Assembly (NCBI RefSeq): GCF_001969815.1
Contig: NZ_MRBK01000011.1
Location: forward strand, 62,001-126,000
From: Bacillus swezeyi
GTDB taxonomy: Bacteria > Bacillota > Bacilli > Bacillales > Bacillaceae
DNA length: 64,000 nucleotides
Direction of reading: 5' to 3'
The notes beneath the pieces were generated by a model. The model saw only the letters and a list, made by a program, of their open reading frames with translations. It had not been told where the DNA came from and did not search any database. This document shows positions 45,202 through 54,848 of this stretch, piece after piece. A program made the position numbers and the translations under genes. Each line of letters begins with the position of its first letter. Positions within the stretch are counted from its first letter, which is position 1.

Positions 45202-46287
45202 TTGAAGACAAAATTAGGATTGGTATACGGCGGGAAATCAGCGGAGCATAACGTTTCCCTGCAAACTGCGCTAGCCGTCACGAAAGCATTAGATACTGAA
45301 AAATTTGATATACATCCGATTTATATAACAGAAAAAGGCGAATGGGTGCGAGGGCCGCAGCTGTCAGAGCCAGTTTCAAACGTTAAAATGCTTCAATTTG
45401 AGCAGACGGGAGAGACGTTTTCTCCTGCAGCCTTAAACCGCGACATGTTCCCAGGCCAGTCAAATTCGCAAGAAAAAGCAATCGATGTTGTTTTTCCGCT
45501 TTTGCACGGGCCGAACGGAGAAGACGGCACGATTCAGGGCATGCTGGAGCTTTTAAATGTTCCTTACGTTGGAAATGGGGTATTGGCTTCGTCAGCAGGA
45601 ATGGATAAAGTGGTCATGAAGCATCTGTTTGCACAAGCAGGTCTTGATCAGGCAAAATACGTTTCTTTTGTGAAAAGAAACTGGAACACAGCAAAAGAAG
45701 AAAGCTATCATCAAGTTGAAGAGGAGCTTGGCTATCCGTGCTTTGTTAAACCTGCAAACCTCGGGTCAAGCGTCGGCATCAGCAAATGCCGAAACCGCGC
45801 CGAGCTTGATAAGGCTTTTGAACTTGCATTCCAATATGACCGGAAAATCGTCGTAGAGGAAGGCGTCATCGGCCGCGAAATAGAAATCGGCGTTCTGGGG
45901 AATGATGAACCGATCTGTTCAGTCGCAGGCGAAATTGCTCCGAAGAAAGATTTCTATGACTATAAAGCAAAATATGAAGACGGTGACACCGATTTGATCA
46001 TTCCGGCTTCCTTAGCGGAAGATGAATACGAAACAATGTGCAGCATGGCGGTCAAAGCTTTTCAGGCGATTGACGGCTCAGGCCTTGTCAGAGCTGACTT
46101 TTTCCTGACAAACGAAGGCAGGGTGCTGATCAATGAAGTCAACACGATGCCCGGATTTACGCCGTTCAGCATGTTCCCGCTTCTGTGGAAGCAATCAGGA
46201 GTTGAGTATGCTGAATTGATCGAAAAGCTCGTCGCTTTGGCAATCGAGCGCCACGAAGAAAAACAGCAGATTAAACATACTTTTTAA
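45202..46287 (+). CDS. ddl: D-alanine--D-alanine ligase Ddl
   Basis: ATP-grasp ligase of 361 residues that joins two D-Ala for peptidoglycan precursors. N-terminal [16 protein letters not shown], then [35 protein letters not shown] (active-site loop), [10 protein letters not shown] and the metal-binding [16 protein letters not shown] are intact. The start is TTG behind GGGGGGAG. murF follows, so D-Ala-D-Ala synthesis and its attachment are adjacent; alr at 54.8 kb supplies D-Ala. Confidence 0.95.
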   Translation: MKTKLGLVYGGKSAEHNVSLQTALAVTKALDTEKFDIHPIYITEKGEWVRGPQLSEPVSNVKMLQFEQTGETFSPAALNRDMFPGQSNSQEKAIDVVFPLLHGPNGEDGTIQGMLELLNVPYVGNGVLASSAGMDKVVMKHLFAQAGLDQAKYVSFVKRNWNTAKEESYHQVEEELGYPCFVKPANLGSSVGISKCRNRAELDKAFELAFQYDRKIVVEEGVIGREIEIGVLGNDEPICSVAGEIAPKKDFYDYKAKYEDGDTDLIIPASLAEDEYETMCSMAVKAFQAIDGSGLVRADFFLTNEGRVLINEVNTMPGFTPFSMFPLLWKQSGVEYAELIEKLVALAIERHEEKQQIKHTF

Positions 46288-46372
46288 CGGGCGGCCGGAC
46301 ACCCGGCAGCCCCTGACTACATCCGGCATGGTTTTCGAAAGGTGCGGGACGCGCCCTTCGCTTTGATATCTT

Positions 46373-46406
46373 AAGACACTATCTTTTTTGTGATAGTGTC
46401 TCTTTT
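46373..46406 (+). terminator. Terminator between ddl and murF
   Basis: AGACACTATC/GATAGTGTCT 10-bp stem with an 8-base loop and a T run. It should reduce read-through from ddl to murF unless antiterminated; no promoter is obvious in the 30 bases before murF. Confidence 0.75.
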
Positions 46407-46433
46407 CCTTGCTGGAGAAAGAGAGGGACAAAC

Positions 46434-47804
46434 ATGATAAAAAGAACGGTAAAAGAAATTGCTGATATGGCGGAAGGCTTCCTTGCCGATGAATCTTTTG
46501 GCGAACGGCCGGTGAAGGGCGTTTCAACAGATTCAAGAAAACTGGAAAAGGATCAATTGTTTATTCCGCTTGCAGGAGAACGGTTCAACGGCCATGCTTT
46601 TGCAGAACAGGCTTTTCGCAAAGGCGTTGCGGCTGTGCTCTGGAATCGAAACGAACCGAATCCGCCGGAAGGAAGCGCGGTCATTATCGTGGATGATACG
46701 CTGGAAGCGCTGCAGAAGCTTGCGAAAGCATACCGTCATCAGCTTGATATAAAAGTAGTTGGTGTAACCGGTTCAAATGGGAAGACGACGACGAAAGATA
46801 TGATTCATTCCGTTTTAGAAACCGAATACAAAGTGCATAAAACGGAAGGGAACTATAATAATCACATCGGTTTGCCTCTTACCATTCTCGCGATGCCGGA
46901 AGATACAGAAGTCGCCGTGCTTGAGATGGGGATGAGCGCCAAAGGAGAAATCGATTTTCTCACCCGTTTGGGGCGTCCCGATATTGCTGTCATCACGAAT
47001 ATCGGCGAATCGCATCTGCTTGAACTCGGTTCAAGAGAAGGGATTGCCCAAGCAAAGCTGGAAATCGTCAACGGTCTTTCCAAAGAAGGTACACTGATTT
47101 ATGTCGGGGATGAGCCGCTTCTGTCCGAAAAGCTGGAGCAGCCTCCTTATCAAACAAAAACGTTCGGCGAAGACCCGGCTTTGGACTATCAGCTAGAGGA
47201 CATGAGCCAGACAGAAGAAGGGACTGCTTTTCGCGTCAGAGGGATCGACAACAGTTTCTTTATCCCTGTGCTCGGCAAGCATAATGTGAAAAATGCTCTG
47301 GCGGCAATTGCAGCGGGAGATCTTTTGAATGTCAGCCGCACACACATCGCCGAAGGGCTTACAAAGCTGAAAGTAACGGGAATGAGACTTGAACTGATGA
47401 AAACCCGAGCCGGCATTGCGGTCATTAACGATGCCTACAATGCAAGCCCGACATCCATGAAAGCGGCGATTGAGCTTGTGGAGCAAATGAAGGGCTACGG
47501 GAAAAAAATGCTGGTTCTTGGTGACATGCTTGAACTTGGCGAAGGGGAAAAAGCGTTTCACGAAGAAATCGGGCAATCGATTCATCCTGATTCCGTCGAC
47601 CTTGTATTTGCATACGGCGACCTCGGTGCATATATTGCAAAAGGGGCACGTAAACATTTTCCGGAGCATCGCGTCATGCATTTCAGCAAGGAAGACAAAG
47701 ACAGTCTCAAAAACGCGCTGAAAGAAAAAGCGACTGCCGGAGATTTAGTCCTTGTGAAAGCATCAAGGGGAATGAGACTTGAGGAAGCGGTAAAAGAGTT
47801 GTAA
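46434..47804 (+). CDS. murF: UDP-N-acetylmuramoyl-tripeptide--D-alanyl-D-alanine ligase MurF
   Basis: Mur ligase of 456 residues that adds D-Ala-D-Ala to the UDP-MurNAc tripeptide. The ATP-binding P-loop is VVGVTGSNGKTTTKDMI, followed by EGNYNNHIGLPLTIL, EMGMSAKGEID and the C-terminal INDAYNASPTSMKAAIE and LGDMLELG. The start follows GAGAAAGAGAGGG. It works with ddl and alr, also in this window. Confidence 0.96.
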   Translation: MIKRTVKEIADMAEGFLADESFGERPVKGVSTDSRKLEKDQLFIPLAGERFNGHAFAEQAFRKGVAAVLWNRNEPNPPEGSAVIIVDDTLEALQKLAKAYRHQLDIKVVGVTGSNGKTTTKDMIHSVLETEYKVHKTEGNYNNHIGLPLTILAMPEDTEVAVLEMGMSAKGEIDFLTRLGRPDIAVITNIGESHLLELGSREGIAQAKLEIVNGLSKEGTLIYVGDEPLLSEKLEQPPYQTKTFGEDPALDYQLEDMSQTEEGTAFRVRGIDNSFFIPVLGKHNVKNALAAIAAGDLLNVSRTHIAEGLTKLKVTGMRLELMKTRAGIAVINDAYNASPTSMKAAIELVEQMKGYGKKMLVLGDMLELGEGEKAFHEEIGQSIHPDSVDLVFAYGDLGAYIAKGARKHFPEHRVMHFSKEDKDSLKNALKEKATAGDLVLVKASRGMRLEEAVKEL

Positions 47805-47863
47805 AGGAATCATAAAGTCGTTTTTTTTATATGATAAACAGTAAAAGAAACGGGTGATAAGTC

Positions 47864-48577
47864 ATGATAGGATGTTTATGCATTCATGGTTTTACCGGAG
47901 CTCCGTATGAAGTAGAGCCGCTGGCTGACCACCTCAAACAAACGGCCGGCTGGCATGTCGAAATGATCACACTTCCGGGACACGGAGACATGCCGGTTTT
48001 GAAAGGCGTCTTTTTTCAGGAGTGGATTGCCTGTGCTGAAGTGGAGCTCATCCGTCTTCTTAAAACATGTGATACCGTATGTTTAATCGGCTTTTCAATG
48101 GGCGGAATGATTGCCGCCTATTTAGCGGGAAAGTATCCTGTCAGCCGGCTCGTTCTTTTGAGTGCGGCTGCCCAATACATCAGCCCCGGACAGCTGATTC
48201 AGGATTTGAAAAATGTCATCAAAGATTCATTCCAAGGCAGGCTGGAGGACAATCTGCTTTACAAAAGATATAAGCAAAAGCTGACAAGCACACCGGTTTC
48301 TTCAGCGCTGCAGTTTCGCAAGCTTGTGAAAGCAACAAAACCGGCTTTGAAAAACCTCGACATCCCTGTGCTCATCGTTCAGGGGGAATACGATTCAATC
48401 GTCCCATTATCAAGCGCTCATTACTTATATGAGACGATTCCTTCCGAGGAAAAAGAACTTTGTCTTTTGCCAAATTCTAAGCATCATGTCTGCCTTGAAG
48501 AAAATCCTGCATTTCTTTTTCAAACCGTGGAAGCATTTCTGAAAAAAATTCCGATTGATTCAATAAAAAATAAATAA
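47864..48577 (+). CDS. Alpha/beta hydrolase (carboxylesterase/monoglyceride lipase-like)
   Basis: Alpha/beta-hydrolase of 237 residues with the oxyanion region CIHGFTGAPYEVEPLA, the nucleophile elbow GFSMGG (Ser about 77), the acid residue in VQGEYDSIVPLSSA and the catalytic His in PNSKHHVCLEENP. It resembles Bacillus carboxylesterases of the Est30 type, which act on short-chain esters. There is no signal peptide. B. subtilis lacks a gene here between murF and cshA, as I recall it. Confidence 0.85.
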   Translation: MIGCLCIHGFTGAPYEVEPLADHLKQTAGWHVEMITLPGHGDMPVLKGVFFQEWIACAEVELIRLLKTCDTVCLIGFSMGGMIAAYLAGKYPVSRLVLLSAAAQYISPGQLIQDLKNVIKDSFQGRLEDNLLYKRYKQKLTSTPVSSALQFRKLVKATKPALKNLDIPVLIVQGEYDSIVPLSSAHYLYETIPSEEKELCLLPNSKHHVCLEENPAFLFQTVEAFLKKIPIDSIKNK

Positions 48578-48659
48578 TTCATCGGCAATCGGCAAAAAAT
48601 AAGTGTGCGGGATGAAGCTTTGAAAAAAATAAATATGACTGTCGAAACCCTCTAAAGCC

Positions 48660-48935
48660 TGTGTTACAATGTTAAAAAGGTGTAGAAAAAACGACGCCTC
48701 TAAAGGGGCTGCCGACTTTTACCAACAGTTCTGTTTCTCAGGCTACATAGGAGGCAAGCCTTCATAACAGGCCTTGATCTCGCCCTGAAGGAACAGCTGA
48801 AAAAACCGCCGCACAGAGCACATCCCTTATTCTCGTCTTGTTGAAAAACATATAACGGAATGGTAATATAACATGTAAAGTAATTCGGGCTTTGTATAAA
48901 GTATGAACCTGTCCTTTATAAAAAGGGCAGTTTTT
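48660..48935 (+). ncRNA. cshA leader with terminator-like hairpin
   Basis: A 410-bp gap separates the hydrolase from the cshA start codon. A possible promoter (TGTCGA 48640, TACAAT 48664-48669) would give a leader of over 300 nt. CTGTCCTTT/AAAGGGCAG (48909-48930) followed by TTTTT looks like an intrinsic terminator 50 bp before the cshA start. The middle (CGCCTCTAAAGGGGCTGCCG, and GGCTACATAGGAGGCAAGCC) can form other helices. Attenuation of this helicase gene is suggested but not shown. Confidence 0.45.
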
Positions 48936-48987
48936 ATTGATGAAACACGACATTACTGAAACAGTAAGCAGAAGGAGTTTGAATACA

Positions 48988-50457
48988 TTGACTATAACGT
49001 TTCAAGATTTTCAATTAAGTTCTGATCTCACAAAAGCGATCAATCGTATGGGATTTGAAGAAGCAACACCGATTCAGGCGCAAACGATACCGCTCGGACT
49101 TGCAAATAAAGATGTGATTGGACAAGCGCAAACGGGAACAGGAAAAACAGCTGCATTTGGCATTCCTCTTGTTGAGAAAATCAACCCCGAGTCTCCTAAC
49201 ATTCAAGCCATTGTTATCGCACCTACTCGTGAATTGGCCATTCAAGTATCTGAAGAGCTATATAAAATTGGACAGGATAAACGCGCTCGAGTTCTTCCAA
49301 TTTACGGAGGTCAGGATATTGGCCGCCAAATTCGCGCGCTCAAGAAAAATCCTCACATTATTGTTGGTACTCCGGGCCGTCTGATTGACCATATCAACCG
49401 CCGCACAATGCGTCTTCAAACTGTGAATACCGTTGTGCTTGATGAAGCGGATGAAATGCTGAACATGGGATTCATCGAAGATATCGAATCCATTCTTTCC
49501 AATGTGCCGGCAGAACACCAGACATTGCTGTTTTCTGCAACGATGCCTGCACCGATTAAACGGATTGCCGAACGCTTCATGAACGACCCTGAACACGTTA
49601 AGGTAAAAGCGAAGGAAATGACGGTTTCCAACATTCAGCAGTTCTACTTGGAAGTGCAGGAACGGAAAAAGTTCGATACATTGACACGTCTGCTTGACAT
49701 CCAGTCTCCTGAATTGGCGATTGTATTCGGACGTACAAAACGCCGCGTCGATGAGCTGACTGAGGCGCTGAACCTGCGCGGCTACACAGCCGAAGGAATT
49801 CACGGAGATTTAACACAGGCAAAGCGGATGGTTGCGCTTCGGAAATTTAAGCAAGGCGCAATTGAAGTGCTGGTTGCGACAGACGTTGCTGCCCGCGGTT
49901 TGGATATTTCAGGCGTAACCCACGTCTATAACTTTGATGTCCCTCAAGATCCTGAAAGCTATGTCCACCGCATCGGAAGAACGGGCCGCGCGGGTAAAAC
50001 CGGAATGGCGATGACGTTTATCACGCCGCGTGAAAAGGATATGCTGCGTGCCATCGAGCAAACGACAAAACGTAAAATGGATCGGATGAAAGAACCGACT
50101 ATTGATGAAGCCATTGAAGGCCAGCAGCAGGTGACGGTTGACCGCATCCGCACCATTATCTCTGAAAACAACCTGAACTTCTATATGACTGCTGCAGCAG
50201 AACTTCTGGAAGACCATGACTCTGTGACAGTCGTTGCAGCAGCGATTAAAATGATGACAAAAGAGCCGGATAACACGCCTGTACGCTTAACAGAAGAGGC
50301 GCCGCTCAGATCGAAGCGAAACAAAAACCATCACCAACGTTCATCAAAACGCAGAGACGGCGGCGGTTATAGAGGAAAAGGAAAGAACAACCGTTCATCC
50401 TATGATAAAAAGCGTTCATCAAATGACAGACGACAAAAAAAATCATATAATTCATAA
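48988..50457 (+). CDS. cshA: DEAD-box RNA helicase CshA
   Basis: ATP-dependent RNA helicase of 489 residues found in the RNA degradosome and in ribosome assembly. The Q motif ([13 protein letters not shown]), motif I AQTGTGKT, motif II DEAD, motif III SAT, and motif [13 protein letters not shown] are intact. The C-terminal tail is rich in Arg, Ser and Gly ([19 protein letters not shown]), which binds RNA. TTG at 48988 was chosen because GAAGGAGTTTG precedes it and the protein then begins MTITFQDF as in B. subtilis. Confidence 0.95.
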   Translation: MTITFQDFQLSSDLTKAINRMGFEEATPIQAQTIPLGLANKDVIGQAQTGTGKTAAFGIPLVEKINPESPNIQAIVIAPTRELAIQVSEELYKIGQDKRARVLPIYGGQDIGRQIRALKKNPHIIVGTPGRLIDHINRRTMRLQTVNTVVLDEADEMLNMGFIEDIESILSNVPAEHQTLLFSATMPAPIKRIAERFMNDPEHVKVKAKEMTVSNIQQFYLEVQERKKFDTLTRLLDIQSPELAIVFGRTKRRVDELTEALNLRGYTAEGIHGDLTQAKRMVALRKFKQGAIEVLVATDVAARGLDISGVTHVYNFDVPQDPESYVHRIGRTGRAGKTGMAMTFITPREKDMLRAIEQTTKRKMDRMKEPTIDEAIEGQQQVTVDRIRTIISENNLNFYMTAAAELLEDHDSVTVVAAAIKMMTKEPDNTPVRLTEEAPLRSKRNKNHHQRSSKRRDGGGYRGKGKNNRSSYDKKRSSNDRRQKKSYNS

Positions 50458-50461
50458 TCAG

Positions 50462-50494
50462 AAGGCGGATCCTTTTAACGGATTCGCCTTTTTT
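50462..50494 (+). terminator. Terminator after cshA
   Basis: AAGGCGGATCC/GGATTCGCCTT stem with a 7-base loop and a T run. Confidence 0.85.
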
Positions 50495-50564
50495 AAAAGC
50501 AATTTAGTGAAACAAAAAGGGCATGAAGTTCGTACATAAAATATAAGATTGGGGGAATCGAGTT

Positions 50565-51044
50565 TTGAGAAGCGAGCCGAAAAATCAAATCAGCCGTGAT
50601 GGCGTAAAAGTGTGGAGAATCAGCGCAATCATCACATCATTTGTTTTATTCCTGATTGCCGCAGGTCTGGTTGTGCTTGGCGTGATCTTTAAATGGCCTT
50701 TGTGGATTGGAATTTTGCCAGCCGCCGTATGGCTGGTCATTTCAATTTTTATTATATTGATCATCCCGAACCTCCGTCACAAGATCTGGCGCTATGAAGT
50801 GCATGAGCATGAAATTGATATTCAGCACGGAATCTTTGTAGTGACGCGTGTGATCGTCCCGATGGTCAGGGTTCAGCATGTTGATACATCACAGGGGCCT
50901 CTGCTCAGAAAATACAACCTTGCATCCGTTCAAATTTCAACTGCCGCGACAACCCATTCAATTCCCGCTCTTGATCTGGAAGAAGCGGATCAGCTCAGAG
51001 ATTTCATATCCCGTTTGGCAAGGGTGACTGAAGATGATGTCTGA
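50565..51044 (+). CDS. ydbS: Bacterial PH-domain membrane protein YdbS (DUF304)
   Basis: Membrane protein of 159 residues: two N-terminal transmembrane helices (about 23-70) and one bPH2/DUF304 domain (YEVHEHEIDIQHGIFVVTRV, then VPMVRVQHVDTSQGPLLRKY). It overlaps ydbT, which holds three such domains, so the two form a pair. In B. subtilis ydbS-ydbT has been linked to resistance to antimicrobial compounds from B. amyloliquefaciens. The start is TTG behind GGGGGAATCG. Confidence 0.88.
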   Translation: MRSEPKNQISRDGVKVWRISAIITSFVLFLIAAGLVVLGVIFKWPLWIGILPAAVWLVISIFIILIIPNLRHKIWRYEVHEHEIDIQHGIFVVTRVIVPMVRVQHVDTSQGPLLRKYNLASVQISTAATTHSIPALDLEEADQLRDFISRLARVTEDDV

Positions 51045-52518
51045 ACCGAAACGCATGCACCCGGCAGCCATGATTCTCAACTTTTTTACGGGGCTTGTTG
51101 AAACCGTCAAAAATTTTATCATCCCGTTTGGCGTGGCCTTTTTTTTAAATCATAACCATGTGATCAACATAATAGCAATTTCTGCGGTCGTACTGTTTTT
51201 CGTTTTTTTGATTGCAAGCAGTATCATAAAGTGGAGAAAATTCACCTATCGGATTGAGGAGGATGAACTGCGGATCGAGGAAGGCCTGATCACAAAGAAA
51301 AAGAGGTACATTCCGATCGAACGGATTCAAACGATCAACACAAGCGCAGGGATCATCCAGCAAATCTTTAAGCTTGTCAAACTTCAGGTCGAAACGGCCG
51401 GAGACGGCAAAGAAGCGGAAGTTTCCCTTGTCGCCGTTACACAGGCCGAAGCTGAAAATATCCAGAAGGCGCTCTTTGAGCGAAAGAAAGAAATGGCCGA
51501 TATTGCAGCTGACAATGCAGAGCTTCAAAAAGATGCTGTCGTGAAAATAGAAGAAGCGCCGCCGGCACCTGAGACGACATATAAAATGAGCGGACAGGAG
51601 CTTCTGATCGCTGCTTCAACATCAAGCGGAATAGGGGTCATTATTTCAGGGATTTTCGCTTTTATTACTCAAATAGACGAAGTGTTCAATTTGGATTGGC
51701 TGTATGATCGATTTTCCTTTTTGAACAGCGCCGGAGCAGCGGTGATTGCATTGGTTGCCTTTGCCGCCCTATTCATCGCATGGCTCCTCAGCATCATCGG
51801 CATGCTGTTGAAGTATGCGAACTTTACCATTGTCCGCAAACAAAAAGAAATCATCATTTCCCGGGGACTGATTGAAAAACATCAAGTCACCATTCCGCTC
51901 CAGCGAATCCAGGCGATTAAAATAAAAGAAAGTCTGATCAGGCAGCCGTTCGGCTTTGCAACCATCACGATCGTCAGCGCCGGGGGAAGCGCGATGGAAG
52001 AAGACAAATCGACCGTCTTGTTCCCGATCATCAGCAGAAAGCTGATCAAAAAACGCCTCGGCGAGTTGATACCTGATTATGCTCCTGAAGAAGGGCTGAA
52101 CCGCTTGCCGAAGCGCGCATTGGGCCGGTACATGCTGCGCTCATCATGGCCTGTCCTGGCGGTGATTCCGCTCAGCATTTTCTTTCCGCCTTGGGGGTAT
52201 TTGTCCATCATATTGATTCCTTTTTACTGGATCTTCGGATATTTGGCATATCGTGATGCGGGGTGGAAAATCAGCGGCAGCAAACTGATCATGTCATCCC
52301 GCCTCATCGGCAGGACAACCGCTGTCATCCAGCACAAACGCATGCAGGTTTTTGAGGTCAGCCGCTCTTTTTTCCAGCGCAGAAAGAAGCTTGTCTCCAT
52401 CCACACATCAACAAAATCATCGATGTTGATGGAGAAGTTCTCCGTAGCGGATGCAGACGAGAAGGATTCAGAAGACATTTTTAATTGGTACTCCTATGAA
52501 AAAAGAGTGAACGGTTAA
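51034..52518 (+). CDS. ydbT: Bacterial PH-domain membrane protein YdbT (DUF304)
   Basis: Membrane protein of 494 residues with several transmembrane pairs and three bPH2/DUF304 units: around 65-145 (EDELRIEEGLITKKKRYIPI), around 265-340 (KEIIISRGLIEKHQVTIPLQ), and around 405-480 (SRLIGRTTAVIQHKRMQVFE). It overlaps ydbS by 11 bp and should act with it. The stop codon lies inside the first copy of a 28-bp repeat flanking a MITE-like insert. Confidence 0.88.
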   Translation: MMSEPKRMHPAAMILNFFTGLVETVKNFIIPFGVAFFLNHNHVINIIAISAVVLFFVFLIASSIIKWRKFTYRIEEDELRIEEGLITKKKRYIPIERIQTINTSAGIIQQIFKLVKLQVETAGDGKEAEVSLVAVTQAEAENIQKALFERKKEMADIAADNAELQKDAVVKIEEAPPAPETTYKMSGQELLIAASTSSGIGVIISGIFAFITQIDEVFNLDWLYDRFSFLNSAGAAVIALVAFAALFIAWLLSIIGMLLKYANFTIVRKQKEIIISRGLIEKHQVTIPLQRIQAIKIKESLIRQPFGFATITIVSAGGSAMEEDKSTVLFPIISRKLIKKRLGELIPDYAPEEGLNRLPKRALGRYMLRSSWPVLAVIPLSIFFPPWGYLSIILIPFYWIFGYLAYRDAGWKISGSKLIMSSRLIGRTTAVIQHKRMQVFEVSRSFFQRRKKLVSIHTSTKSSMLMEKFSVADADEKDSEDIFNWYSYEKRVNG

Positions 52519-52736
52519 TAACCGTCACTCTCAGCGTGTCGAAAAACCCTCGCATTCGTTGTCAGGCCTGCGCGTCGGTGCTCACGAATTCCAACATTCG
52601 CTCCGCTCCGATGCTCGTCCTTCCTAGACTGCAAGGGTTTTCAATCACGCTGAAAGGATGACAAAATCCTAAAACTTTAAACCGTTTTAGGATTTTGTCA
52701 ACAATCTAAGAGTGAACGGTTAATAACCGTCACTCT
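52504..52736. repeat. MITE/REP-like repeat, copy B, with 28-bp flanking duplication
   Basis: A 177-bp insert (52532-52708) lies between two identical 28-bp copies of AGAGTGAACGGTTAATAACC plus GTCACTCT (52504-52531 and 52709-52736). The insert begins CAGCGTGTCGAAAAACCCTC and its first 120 bp end in AAGGGTTTTCAATCACGCTG, an imperfect inverted repeat of the start; a second perfect hairpin GACAAAATCCTAAAA/GTTTTAGGATTTTGTC follows. The 28-mer is itself a bidirectional terminator that carries the stop codon of ydbT on one side and of ydcA on the other. Confidence 0.8.
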
Positions 52737-53319
52737 TTTTGCTTAAAAATAGCGGAGCAAGCGCCAGTCCGCCCAAAAGGCCGAAAATATGCGCCATGAT
52801 GTTAATATTATGATTGATAAAAGTCATCAAAACCGAAATGGCGAGAATCGTTACGATGATTTGTGAATTGGCGCTCCCCATCAGCTCTTTACGAAACAGG
52901 ACGATATATAAATAAACGCCGAACAACCCGAATATCGCGCCGGAAGCCCCGACATGCATATACTCCAGCGGCTCTATGAAGTATGTGCCGATATTGCCGA
53001 TCACGCCCGCTCCGAAATAAATGATCATAAACCGCATCTTCCCCAGCATCCGCTCCAGTCCAGGCGCAAATAAAAACAGCGACATCGAGTTGAAGAGCAG
53101 ATGAGAAAACCCTCCATGAATCAAGATCGGTGTGGCAAACCGCCACCATTCTCCATTTGCAATTCCCCAGTTAAACCCGATCATTAAATCAGACCACATT
53201 TGCACAGAAGGAAGGGGGATTAAAAAAACAATCCAAATGGCAAGCTGCAGGGCCAATATAGCGGTCGTAACCGGATAAAGTCTGATAAACGTCTGAAAAT
53301 TTTCTGTTCTGATAAACAT
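52720..53319 (-). CDS. ydcA: Rhomboid-family intramembrane serine protease YdcA
   Basis: Six-helix rhomboid of 199 residues. Catalytic Ser lies in VGASGAIFGLFG (GxSG), and the partner His in INIMAHIFGLLGGL; WWRFATPILIHGGFSHLLFN contains the conserved HxxxxHxxxN. The length equals B. subtilis YdcA. The substrate is unknown. Its stop lies in the second 28-bp repeat. In B. subtilis the next gene across would be acpS, which is absent here. Confidence 0.92.
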   Translation of the reverse strand: MFIRTENFQTFIRLYPVTTAILALQLAIWIVFLIPLPSVQMWSDLMIGFNWGIANGEWWRFATPILIHGGFSHLLFNSMSLFLFAPGLERMLGKMRFMIIYFGAGVIGNIGTYFIEPLEYMHVGASGAIFGLFGVYLYIVLFRKELMGSANSQIIVTILAISVLMTFINHNINIMAHIFGLLGGLALAPLFLSKKSDGY

Positions 53320-53338
53320 GCTTTAGCTCTAAGCCCCT

Positions 53339-53443
53339 TTACAATGATCTCGTACATATTGATATAGTAACACGTTTATGACCATGCTTTGATAAATAGT
53401 ACGCCGATAAAATGAATTGAAAGGTTGTCATGCTAGTCTGCAT
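53339..53443 (-). CDS. Possible 34-residue small protein upstream of ydcA
   Basis: ATG at 53443 is preceded by GTGGGGGAGACAAT, a good ribosome binding site, and opens 34 codons (MQTSMTTFQFILSAYYLSKH, then GHKRVTISICTRSL). It ends 19 bp before the ydcA start. No family is recognised, and chance is not excluded. It could be a leader peptide or a real small protein. Confidence 0.25.
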   Translation of the reverse strand: MQTSMTTFQFILSAYYLSKHGHKRVTISICTRSL

Positions 53444-53615
53444 ATTGTCTCCCCCACTCTCATATATTGGGTAGTGCAATAAGGGAGACAAGTCGTTGCA
53501 GGCTTTTATGGTACGCATGCCGATCTAGCCGGCCCCTATTCCAAAAGCGTACCGTTAAAGTCGAACAAGCGGTTTCTTCCTTTTTACATCAATGATTAAA
53601 AAGGGGTTGAAAAAG

Positions 53616-54623
53616 GTGAGAAAAAGCTTTGTTTTGCTTTTAACGGGGCTGCTTGTTGTCTTTATGCTTTCTGCCTGCGGCCAAAAATCGCAAGAAGATG
53701 TTGTGACGGGGCTCGACAAGAAGGCAAAAGAATACACGTCCTATAAGGCAAAAGCAAAAATGACGATTGAAACGGGAAATGAACCGCAAGAGTACGATGT
53801 AGAGATCTGGCATAAAAAACCTTCTTTTTATCGGGTTTATTTGGAAAATCCGAAGAAAGACCAGAGCCAGGTGATTTTGCGGAATGAGAACGGCGTGTTT
53901 GTATTGACACCGTCCCTGAACAAAAGCTTCCGATTTCACAGTGATTGGCCCAACAACAGCAGCCAGGTCTATTTGTTTGAATCGCTCGTAAAAGATATTA
54001 AAAATGATGGAGAAGCTTCCTTCTCAGCAAAGGATTCAAAGTATATTTTTGAAACGAAGACAAACTATCAGCATAACCAGATGCTGCCTACACAAGAAAT
54101 CGTATTCCATAAGAAAAATATGGCCCCTCAATCTGTCAAAGTGATGGATACAGACCGCAAAGCCATGGTAAAAGTTGAATTCAAGAGCTTTGAATTTAAT
54201 AAACCTTTTGATAAAGATTCATTTGATGAAAAGAAAAACATGACGCTTTCTCAAATAGATGTCACCACAAGCGCTGAGCCGTCGGATTCATTTGCCGTCA
54301 AAACGCCGCTTGATCTGCCGCAGGGCGTCAAAAAGCTGGAAGAGAAAGAGGTGACGACAGATGACGGGAAAAGAATCATCATCACATACGGCGGAGAAAA
54401 ATCATTCACTCTAATCCAGGAAAAAGCCCGTGTTGCCAAAACTTCCGCTTCGGTTTCCATGAACGGTGAACCGGTTAATCTCGGATTTACAGTCGGTGTT
54501 TTGACAGACAAATCGGTTTCTTGGACATATGACGGAGTCGATTATTTCATCTCATCAGAGGATCTTTCCCAAGATGAACTTCTGATGGTTGCTAAAAGCA
54601 TGCAAGGCCAGTCATCCAAGTAG
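53616..54623 (+). CDS. ydcC: Lipoprotein YdcC (LolA/sporulation-related)
   Basis: Lipoprotein of 335 residues with a signal peptide and lipobox (LLVVFMLSACG, Cys about 21) and an outer-membrane-lipoprotein carrier (LolA)-like fold (YTSYKAKAKMTIETGNEPQE, then VEIWHKKPSFYRVYLENPKK). B. subtilis YdcC is sporulation-associated. The GTG at 53616 was preferred, because AAGGGG lies 9-10 bp upstream; ATG 53592 has no site. A -10-like CATATATTG at 53461 may be a sporulation promoter, but it is distant. Confidence 0.85.
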   Translation: MRKSFVLLLTGLLVVFMLSACGQKSQEDVVTGLDKKAKEYTSYKAKAKMTIETGNEPQEYDVEIWHKKPSFYRVYLENPKKDQSQVILRNENGVFVLTPSLNKSFRFHSDWPNNSSQVYLFESLVKDIKNDGEASFSAKDSKYIFETKTNYQHNQMLPTQEIVFHKKNMAPQSVKVMDTDRKAMVKVEFKSFEFNKPFDKDSFDEKKNMTLSQIDVTTSAEPSDSFAVKTPLDLPQGVKKLEEKEVTTDDGKRIIITYGGEKSFTLIQEKARVAKTSASVSMNGEPVNLGFTVGVLTDKSVSWTYDGVDYFISSEDLSQDELLMVAKSMQGQSSK

Positions 54624-54639
54624 ACTAGACTAAACGTCC

Positions 54640-54684
54640 AAACAGCTTGTTCTTCGATATACGGAGAACAGGCTGTTTTATTTT
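54640..54684 (+). terminator. Terminator after ydcC
   Basis: AAACAGCTTGTTCT/AGAACAGGCTGTTT stem with a T-rich tail. Confidence 0.85.
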
Positions 54685-54848
54685 AATGCCTGCGTGTATG
54701 TTTTCGGTCGGTTTTCCGTAAAATGTATATGGAACCAAGAACTTTTTGTTGGGCTGCGGCATCATACACAGTGCAAAATTTCCCTTCCTCCTGCTTTTTT
54801 AGTATGATGGGGGAAGATGATTTGAAACAAGGAACAGGAAGTGTCATG

